Shown here in pieces: positions 58,323-64,000 of a stretch of 64,000 bases of DNA. A program made the position numbers and the translations under genes. The notes beneath the pieces are model-generated. The model searched no databases. It saw only the letters and a program-made list of their open reading frames with translations, and was not told the origin of the DNA. How positions within the stretch are numbered: the first letter of the stretch is position 1; each line of letters begins with the position of its first letter. Source of the stretch: Desulfovibrio sp. (lineage in GTDB: Bacteria; Desulfobacterota; Desulfovibrionia; Desulfovibrionales; Desulfovibrionaceae); assembly GCA_017396005.1 (NCBI GenBank), contig JAFQNG010000058.1, forward strand, positions 18,284 to 82,283, read 5' to 3'.

Positions 58323-60923
58323 TCAGCTCACTGTTTCAAAATCCAGCCTGTCTTCCCGCAGCACCACGCGCACAGCCTGCCCGTCGCGAATATCCCCGGC
58401 CAGCAGGCGACGGGCCAGCGGCGTTTCCACAGCCTGCTGCAGATAACGCTTCAGGGGGCGTGCGCCGTATACAGGGTCATAGGCAGTATCAGCCACAAAA
58501 TCACGGGCCTCATCACTCATTTCAAGGCCTATCTTGCGCTCTTCAAGGCGACGGCGCAAACGGTTGAGCTGCAGTTCCACAATGCGGCCAATCTGATCGC
58601 GCCTGAGCGGCAGAAAGAGCACTGTTTCATCCACCCGGTTGAGGAATTCCGGCCGGAAATGCGCTCGCAAATCTTCCATGACACGCGCACGCGCCCCTTC
58701 CTGCAAGAGGCCGTCAGCCGAAATACCCTCCAGCAGATGCATGGAGCCGATATTGGAGGTCATGATGACAATGGCATTGCGAAAATCCACAGTACGGCCC
58801 TGGCTGTCGGTCAGACGCCCGTCATCGAGCAGCTGCAGGAGCGTATTGAAGACATCAGGATGCGCCTTTTCTATTTCGTCAAAAAGAATGACAGAATAGG
58901 GCTTGCGGCGCACAGCTTCCGTAAGCTGACCTCCTTCATCATAGCCCACATAGCCGGGAGGCGCGCCAATGAGCCGCGATACAGAGTGTTTCTCCATATA
59001 CTCACTCATGTCGAGGCGCACCATATTGTCTTCTGTATCAAAAAGCGCTTCGGCAAGAGCCTTGGAAAGCTCTGTCTTGCCCACACCCGTGGGCCCCAGA
59101 AAGATAAAGGAACCCGTAGGCCGTGACGGGTCAGCCAGACCAGCACGGGCACGCAGCACGGCATCAGCCACGGCAGTGACGGCTTCGTCCTGCCCCACCA
59201 CTCTCTCGTGCAGCTGCTCACCCAGGCGCAGCAATTTTTCCCGCTCAGATTCCAGAAGACGGGTGACGGGAATGCCCGTCCACTTGGCCACTATCTCAGC
59301 CACGTCGTCAGGCCGCACTTCTTCACGCAGGATGCGCGGCCCTCCATCACCGCCCCCGTTTTCCAGGGCTGCCAGTTTCTTTTCCAGTTCCAGCAGGGTA
59401 GAATATTTGAGTTCAGCGGCACGGTTCAGGTCATAGGCCTGTTCTGCCTGCTCAATGGCCCTGCGGGTCTGCTCTATCTCTTCCTTGACGGCGCGCACGG
59501 TATCAATGGAGTTTTTCTCGCTCTCCCACTGTTTGCGCAGGGCGGCCTGCTGGGAGCGCAGTTCAGCCAGCTCGTTTTCCAGTTTCTCCAGGCGCTCGCG
59601 CGAAGCCTCATCTGTTTCGCGGCGCAGGGCTTCGCGCTCTATCTCCAGCTGCATGACCTTGCGGTTGGCCTCGTCCAGGCCGGCAGGCAGAGAGTCTATC
59701 TCTGTGCGGATCATGGCTGCGGCCTCATCCACGAGGTCAATGGCCTTGTCTGGCAGCTGGCGGTCGCTGATATAGCGGTGAGAAAGCGCTACAGCCTCCA
59801 CAATGGCAGAATCGCTGATGCGAACGCCATGATGCAGCTCAAAGCGCTCCTTAAGGCCGCGCAGAATAGAGATGGCATCTTCCACCGTGGGTTCATCCAC
59901 CATGACAGGCTGGAAGCGGCGCTCCAGGGCAGGGTCCTTCTCGATATAGCGACGGTATTCGTCCACCGTGGTAGCACCGATGCAGTGCAGCTCACCGCGC
60001 GCCAGCATGGGCTTGAGCAGATTGCCCGCGTCTACCGAGCCCTCGCTCTTGCCCGCGCCCACGATGGTATGCAGCTCATCAATGAAGAGGATGATCTGGC
60101 CTTCGCTCTTTTCCACCTCGTTCAGCACGGCCTTGAGGCGTTCTTCAAATTCGCCCCGGTATTTAGCCCCGGCAATGAGCGCGCCCATATCAAGGGCAAA
60201 GAGCTTGCGCCCCTTGAGGCCTTCGGGCACGTCACCCTTGACGATGCGGAAGGCAAGGCCCTCCACAATGGCCGTCTTGCCCACACCGGCCTCACCGATA
60301 AGCACGGGGTTATTCTTGGTGCGGCGGGAGAGTATGCGGATGACACGGCGTATCTCGGCGTCACGACCGATGACCGGGTCCATCCTGCCCTGCCGGGCGG
60401 CCTCCACCAGATCTCGCGCATATTTGGAAAGAGCCTCAAAGGTATCTTCAGGGTTGGCGCTGGTAACGCGTGCCCCGCCGCGCAGCTCCTCCATACCCTT
60501 GCCGAAGGACGCACGGCTCAGGTTGTATTCTCTGCAGATGCGTCCCAGGGGCGAACTGGGCTCTGCATCCACCAGTGCTGCAAAAAGATGATCCACACTG
60601 ACGTATTCGTCCTTCATGCGCCTGGCTTCATTCTGGGCTTCCCCCAGGGCTTTGGCCAGGCGTGTGGTGATCATGATCTTGCCCGGCTCCATACCGCCAG
60701 ACACGGAAGGACGCTTGCGCAGGCTTTCTTCCACAGCCACGGTCAGGGCCCTGATCTGTATGCCCATATGTTCCAGTATGCGTGGCACAATGCCCTTTTC
60801 CTGCTGTATGAGGGCCAGCGCCAGATGCTCGCAGTCCGTCTCCTGATGGCCCATGCCGGCGGCAAGGCTTTGTGCCTCGCTGACGGCCTCACGGGCCTTT
60901 TCTGTAAATTTGCTGATATCCAT
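58323..60923 (-). CDS. clpB: ATP-dependent chaperone ClpB
   Basis: An 866-residue disaggregase with N domain (1-140), first AAA module (Walker [16 protein letters not shown]; Walker [16 protein letters not shown]), a long coiled-coil middle domain (about 405-520), second AAA module ([32 protein letters not shown]) and the D2 small domain ([11 protein letters not shown]). It works with DnaK. The gene follows cbpM and cbpA, forming a chaperone operon, and ends before glmU. Confidence 0.96.
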   Translation of the reverse strand: MDISKFTEKAREAVSEAQSLAAGMGHQETDCEHLALALIQQEKGIVPRILEHMGIQIRALTVAVEESLRKRPSVSGGMEPGKIMITTRLAKALGEAQNEARRMKDEYVSVDHLFAALVDAEPSSPLGRICREYNLSRASFGKGMEELRGGARVTSANPEDTFEALSKYARDLVEAARQGRMDPVIGRDAEIRRVIRILSRRTKNNPVLIGEAGVGKTAIVEGLAFRIVKGDVPEGLKGRKLFALDMGALIAGAKYRGEFEERLKAVLNEVEKSEGQIILFIDELHTIVGAGKSEGSVDAGNLLKPMLARGELHCIGATTVDEYRRYIEKDPALERRFQPVMVDEPTVEDAISILRGLKERFELHHGVRISDSAIVEAVALSHRYISDRQLPDKAIDLVDEAAAMIRTEIDSLPAGLDEANRKVMQLEIEREALRRETDEASRERLEKLENELAELRSQQAALRKQWESEKNSIDTVRAVKEEIEQTRRAIEQAEQAYDLNRAAELKYSTLLELEKKLAALENGGGDGGPRILREEVRPDDVAEIVAKWTGIPVTRLLESEREKLLRLGEQLHERVVGQDEAVTAVADAVLRARAGLADPSRPTGSFIFLGPTGVGKTELSKALAEALFDTEDNMVRLDMSEYMEKHSVSRLIGAPPGYVGYDEGGQLTEAVRRKPYSVILFDEIEKAHPDVFNTLLQLLDDGRLTDSQGRTVDFRNAIVIMTSNIGSMHLLEGISADGLLQEGARARVMEDLRAHFRPEFLNRVDETVLFLPLRRDQIGRIVELQLNRLRRRLEERKIGLEMSDEARDFVADTAYDPVYGARPLKRYLQQAVETPLARRLLAGDIRDGQAVRVVLREDRLDFETVS

Positions 60924-60979
60924 ACTTGCTCCCTCCGGGGCAGACCAGCAGGCATGCCCCCGTCGGCGGCATGCCGCCG

Positions 60980-61279
60980 TTATGCTTCGTCTTCTTTCAG
61001 GCTGCGCAGGGTGCGTTCCAGCGTGTCTATGCGTTCCAGCAGATCCACAATGATAACCCCGCCCAGGACCGGCAGATCAAAGTCGCAGCAGATGCGCTCC
61101 ACTTTTCGGACACGATAGATATCGCCCTCACGAAAGCGCGTATCTGTGCCGGGGCATTGCTCAAGCCAGCCCAGGGACAGCAGATCCTGCAGCCGTTCAG
61201 CCGAAATGCCGGTGACTTCAATAAATTCCTGCCGTGTTATAACGGCTGTCTGTAGTGGTATATTGTCATACGTGCTCAT
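60980..61279 (-). CDS. cbpM: chaperone modulator CbpM-like protein
   Basis: A 99-residue MerR-helix-like protein ([31 protein letters not shown], then [35 protein letters not shown]). CbpM binds the J domain of CbpA and regulates it. ATG 61279 is chosen because it lies 17 bases behind the cbpA stop with GAG nearby; the longer frame overlaps cbpA. Position between cbpA and clpB strongly supports the assignment. Confidence 0.85.
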   Translation of the reverse strand: MSTYDNIPLQTAVITRQEFIEVTGISAERLQDLLSLGWLEQCPGTDTRFREGDIYRVRKVERICCDFDLPVLGGVIIVDLLERIDTLERTLRSLKEDEA

Positions 61280-61296
61280 GCAGCACTCTCCTGTTA

Positions 61297-62232
61297 TCAG
61301 CGTGCACTGAACGACGAGACCCGGGCCAGGTTTTCCCATGCTTCCCGTTCTGCCCCGCTCAATTCTGCCGGGACCTTGATCATGATCCGTGCCAGCAGGT
61401 CACCCCGGGCCGCAGGGCTGCCCAGCCCCTTGCCGCGCAGGCGGAATTTGCGGCCAGAGCCAGAGCCTGCAGGGATATTCAGTTCCACTGCGCCTTCCAG
61501 AGTCGGCACTGCCACCTTTGCCCCCAGAGCGGCCTCCCACGGGGCCAGGGGCACATCGCACTGCAGATTTTCGCCGTCTACACGAAAACGCGCGTGGGGC
61601 AGGTAGCGAATGCGCAGGAAGAGGTCGCCCGGGCTTCCACCGGGTATGCTGTCACCCTGTCCGGCCAGGCGCAGTTTGGCCCCCTCACGGATGCCGGCAG
61701 GCACATTGACCTCCAGAGTTCTGGGACCGTGCCCGCCCTGCAGGGTGACGCTGCGCTTGCCACCGCGCACGACTTCTTCAAGGCTCAGGGCCAGCTCTGC
61801 CTCCACATCCCTTCCACGCCGAGCACGGGATGAAAAGCTGCCAAAGGGGTCTGGCCCGAACTGTGTGCCACGTCCGCTGCGGCCTGCGGCCCCGCCGAAA
61901 AGGGTTTCAAAAAAGTCTGAAAAGCCCGAGCCGTCAAAGCTCTGCCCGCCAAAGTTGAAATGCATGTTCTCAAAGCCCGGCGCCCCCTGAAACTGCTGAC
62001 CATGCTGCCAGTTGGGCCCCAGCTGGTCATACAGGCGGCGTTTTTCGGGGTCTTTCAGCACTTCATAGGCCTCTGTAACTTCCTTGAATTTTTCTTCGGC
62101 CTTCTTGTCGCCGGGGTTGAGGTCCGGATGGTACTGGCGGGCCAGTTTTTTATAGGCACGTGATATTTCTTCTGTCCTTGCGGCGCGCTCCACGCCGAGA
62201 AGCTTGTAATAATCCTTGTACGATACTGCCAT
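61297..62232 (-). CDS. cbpA: J-domain co-chaperone CbpA/DnaJ class II
   Basis: A 311-residue J-protein without zinc domain. J domain: YKDYYKLLGVERAARTEEISRAYKKLARQYHPDLNPGD with HPD; a Gly/Phe-rich linker (FGGQSFDGSGFSDFFETLFGG) follows, then two substrate-binding domains (TLEVNVPAGIREGAKLRLAGQGD). It is the first gene of the cbpA-cbpM-clpB operon and complements the type I DnaJ at 36493. Confidence 0.93.
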   Translation of the reverse strand: MAVSYKDYYKLLGVERAARTEEISRAYKKLARQYHPDLNPGDKKAEEKFKEVTEAYEVLKDPEKRRLYDQLGPNWQHGQQFQGAPGFENMHFNFGGQSFDGSGFSDFFETLFGGAAGRSGRGTQFGPDPFGSFSSRARRGRDVEAELALSLEEVVRGGKRSVTLQGGHGPRTLEVNVPAGIREGAKLRLAGQGDSIPGGSPGDLFLRIRYLPHARFRVDGENLQCDVPLAPWEAALGAKVAVPTLEGAVELNIPAGSGSGRKFRLRGKGLGSPAARGDLLARIMIKVPAELSGAEREAWENLARVSSFSAR

Positions 62233-62279
62233 TGCTGCTCTCCCCCTGACGGGACTATCGTTCTTTGCGTATCAGGGAA

Positions 62280-62307
62280 AACATAAGAACGCCCGTGTCG
62301 CCGTCAA
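62280..62307 (-). promoter_or_regulatory. putative promoter of the chaperone operon
   Basis: On the minus strand TTGACG (62307-62302), 16 bases, TATGTT (62285-62280), about 50 bases before cbpA. No CIRCE element and no clear sigma-32 consensus are visible. Confidence 0.45.
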
Positions 62308-62438
62308 TCCTCCCTCATACAAAATGGCCTGACAGGTACTGAACACTTTCATTCTTACCTCTCACTTCCTTTCTGGCATGCTCGGCATGCGGCAGCCAGA
62401 GCTGCCCTGTCATCAACCGCAGACCAGAGAGGAAGATA

Positions 62439-63629
62439 ATGCCCCTGCTCCATCCGGCCCAGCCCGCACCCGTTTCTGCCCTTGCCAGAACCTGTACACC
62501 GCCACGCCCTGGCCGCGGCATACGCCTGGACGAATTTGTAGCCACTGCCTATCTGCCCTACCATCAGCTGCACAAGCGCAGCTGGCAGGTAGATGAGCGC
62601 ATTGCCCGGCAGCATCTTTCGCCTTTTTTTGGTGCGCGCCGCATAGCTGACATCCGCACCGCTGAGGTGCTGGCCTGGCAGCGCAGGCTCACAGAAAAAG
62701 ATCTGGCCCCGTCCACCTGCAACCGTATCCTTGCGGTCTTCAAGGCCATCTGTACCATGGCTGTGGCACAGGGTGCCCTGCGGCAGGGTGGCTCACCCTG
62801 CCAGGCCGTGCCGCCACTCAAAACACCGCCCCTGCCTGACCGCCATCTGAGCAAGGCCCGGGCCAGTCGGCTCATGCAGGTCTTGCGGCATTCTGACAAA
62901 GCAGAGGCTGCTGCCCTGCGTCTGATAATGCTCACCGGCTGCCGGAAAAGCGAGATACTCCAGGCACAGTGGCAGGATGTACGCCTTGACCTGCGTCTGC
63001 TCATCGTGCCTGTTTCCAAATCCGGCAAGCCGCGCTATGTGGCCCTGTGTGATGAGGCTGTGGAGGTACTCCGCAGTCTGCCCCGTCAGTCGGGCAGCCC
63101 CTGGCTCTTCACGGGCCATGCACCGGGCAAACCCCTTTCTGACATCTACCATTTCTGGAACAAGCTGCGCTGTGAGCTGGGCCTGCAGGGTGTACGCGTT
63201 CATGACCTGCGCCATACCTTTGCCAGCTTTCTGGTCAATGCAGGGCACTCTCTCTATGAAGTACAACAGCTTCTCGGCCATGCTGACCCGCGTACTACCA
63301 TGCGCTATGCCCATCTCGATCAGGCATCCCTGCTGGCTGCTGCCGAGACCGTGAGCCGCTGCCTCTCACCAGAGCCCATGGCAAAGCAGACAGCAGCCCC
63401 TCTGCCCGAAGCAGGTGCAAGACTGCCTCACGCAAGCGCAGGGCACGCGCCACAACAGGAAACAGAAGAAAAAATCAGACCGCAGAATAGCAGCAGACAG
63501 GCCAGATATACGGCCAGTAAGGCAGGCCCCTTTATACTGGCACGAACAGGCAGAGGCAGTACACGCCCCCAAGGGAAGAAAAAAGCCCTTCCCAACACGA
63601 CCGCCAGGAGCACAGGCAGAGGCCAGTAA
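62439..63629 (+). CDS. tyrosine recombinase / integrase
   Basis: A 396-residue tyrosine recombinase. The N-terminal SAM-like core-binding domain (about 28-120) is followed by the catalytic domain with all key residues: Arg in TGCRKSEIL, Lys in SKSGKPRYV, HDLRHTFASF, the GHADP His and the nucleophile Tyr in RTTMRYAHLD near residue 290. A basic tail of about 100 residues follows. The ATG follows GAGAGGAAG. No other phage or element gene is present, and no tRNA gene is beside it, so it may be a solitary recombinase. Inverted recombination-site-like repeats lie 50 bases downstream. Confidence 0.9.
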   Translation: MPLLHPAQPAPVSALARTCTPPRPGRGIRLDEFVATAYLPYHQLHKRSWQVDERIARQHLSPFFGARRIADIRTAEVLAWQRRLTEKDLAPSTCNRILAVFKAICTMAVAQGALRQGGSPCQAVPPLKTPPLPDRHLSKARASRLMQVLRHSDKAEAAALRLIMLTGCRKSEILQAQWQDVRLDLRLLIVPVSKSGKPRYVALCDEAVEVLRSLPRQSGSPWLFTGHAPGKPLSDIYHFWNKLRCELGLQGVRVHDLRHTFASFLVNAGHSLYEVQQLLGHADPRTTMRYAHLDQASLLAAAETVSRCLSPEPMAKQTAAPLPEAGARLPHASAGHAPQQETEEKIRPQNSSRQARYTASKAGPFILARTGRGSTRPQGKKKALPNTTARSTGRGQ

Positions 63630-63680
63630 AACAGGCATGCCTGCCGCCTTACCAGGCTGTACGGCATCGCGGGCTTTGTA

Positions 63681-63710
63681 TTCATTGACAGACACACTGT
63701 CGATGAAACG
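63681..63710 (+). repeat. left inverted repeat, recombination-site-like
   Basis: Contains GACAGACACACTGT (63687-63700), whose exact reverse complement occurs at 63853-63866. Over 30 bases the two sites match at 26 positions. The left copy is itself nearly symmetric: CATTGACAG-ACACA-CTGTCGATG, two 9-bp arms around a 5-base centre, the layout of a tyrosine-recombinase core site. Confidence 0.8.
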
Positions 63711-63842
63711 TTGATACTCAATAGCTCAGAGGCAGGATTTTGGCAATAACCCTCCGTATATTATTTTCTGATTTGCAAGAATACCTGTAAAAATAATCAA
63801 ATATTTTAATATATTAACGTAATTCTATACTCCTAAAATGCT
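63711..63842 (+). other. AT-rich segment between inverted repeats (putative invertible promoter)
   Basis: 132 bases, strongly A+T-rich in its second half (runs such as AATATTTTAATATATTAACG), unlike the GC-rich genes around. It contains TATACT at 63826-63831, a near-perfect -10 box reading to the right, with only weak -35 candidates. No gene fits here. Read together with the flanking repeats and the recombinase, it looks like an invertible promoter segment. Confidence 0.55.
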
Positions 63843-63872
63843 CATTTTATCAACAGTGTGTCTGTCAGTGAA
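63843..63872 (-). repeat. right inverted repeat, recombination-site-like
   Basis: Contains ACAGTGTGTCTGTC (63853-63866), reverse complement of the core at 63687-63700; the 30-base copies differ at four positions (63850, 63866-region and edges). Its own arms are less symmetric than those of the left copy, as is common for paired sites. Confidence 0.8.
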
Positions 63873-63905
63873 AATAATTCTGCCAGAGAGCTGGAATTAC
63901 ATCCA

Positions 63906-64000
63906 TGGCAAGGGATATTCTGAAGCATTGCTGGAAAGCCTCTCCGCAGGCCCTGCGCCTGCTCTTTCTCAATGCTCTGTGCTGCTTACAGGCGCAGAAG
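63906..64000 (+). CDS. start of an ORF running off the window (partial)
   Basis: From ATG 63906 the frame stays open to the window end, giving 31 complete codons starting MARDILKHCWKASPQALRLL. The ribosome-binding site is weak. It lies 33 bases behind the right inverted repeat, where an invertible promoter would drive it. Nothing about its function can be said from this piece, and the true start might be further on. Confidence 0.35.

Noticed and set aside
62233-62438. CIRCE or sigma-32 element before the chaperone operon
   Set aside because: No TTAGCACTC-N9-GAGTGCTAA dyad and no CCCCAT -10 box; only a sigma-70-like pair was found.
63630-64000. tRNA-associated integrase attachment site
   Set aside because: No tRNA-like cloverleaf or tRNA 3' end is visible around the recombinase, and the repeats are inverted, not direct.
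1-64000. CRISPR array, rRNA or tRNA genes, insertion sequences
   Set aside because: No regularly spaced direct repeats, no rRNA or tRNA signature and no transposase were seen on reading both strands.

Overview
The window looks like chromosome of a Gram-negative sulfate-reducing deltaproteobacterium (Desulfovibrionales, most likely a Desulfovibrio or close relative). The case rests on gene content: a seleno-formate dehydrogenase (fdhA-fdhB-fdhE), a D-/L-lactate oxidation operon with a fused LutB-LutA protein and a lactate permease, hybrid cluster protein (hcp) with a Crp/Fnr regulator, a TAXI-type solute-binding protein with DUF1850, an SLC13-type anion transporter, and long flagellar FliD/FliS proteins. 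Species is not decidable from sequence reading alone. Genes are dense, G+C is moderately high, and most genes are on the minus strand.

Layout. 1-2.3 kb: end of hflX, an HD-domain protein and a secreted protein (plus). 2.3-10.9 kb: a long minus-strand run of TAXI protein, DUF1850 protein, polA, an acyltransferase-TraB/GumN fusion, a second acyltransferase, a radical SAM protein and a phosphopantetheinyl transferase. 11-13.6 kb: DedA, a hydrolase-like protein that has lost its catalytic Ser and His, and a small secreted protein. 13.6-18.4 kb: fdhE, fdhB and fdhA, the last with an in-frame UGA selenocysteine codon. 18.5-28.6 kb: acetyl-CoA synthetase, then the lactate operon (dld-type dehydrogenase, Fe-S subunit, lutC, lutBA, permease) with a short relic of a second permease behind it. 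28.6-34.3 kb: EVE protein, small esterase, two CBS proteins, an SLC13 transporter, and an SLC1 symporter. 34.3-37.6 kb: M23 peptidase, TtcA-like protein, rpoZ-dnaJ. 37.7-40.1 kb: Crp/Fnr regulator and hcp, with a perfect TGTGA-N6-TCACA site in front of hcp. 40.1-44.1 kb: fliS and fliD. 44.2-53.9 kb: mechanosensitive channel, DUF362, thiE, a probable flagellum-associated group (FlgN-like, helical protein, GT9, lysozyme-like) and two TraT-like lipoproteins. 54-62.3 kb: topA, an XdhC-like protein, glmU, and the chaperone genes clpB, cbpM and cbpA. 62.4-64 kb: a tyrosine recombinase followed by a probable invertible DNA element and the start of a truncated ORF.

Metabolic logic: lactate enters through the permease, is oxidised by the Dld/GlcF-like and LutABC-type dehydrogenases, and formate is oxidised by periplasmic FdhAB; Acs interconverts acetate and acetyl-CoA. 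Hcp and its neighbour regulator form a likely nitrosative-stress module.

The strongest candidate for something new is at 63681-63872: two 30-bp imperfect inverted repeats, identical over a 14-bp core, flank a very AT-rich segment holding a good -10 box. They lie directly behind a complete tyrosine recombinase gene and directly before a new ORF, the architecture of a phase-variable invertible promoter. The second candidate is the polA-linked acyltransferase/TraB/radical SAM/PPTase cluster.
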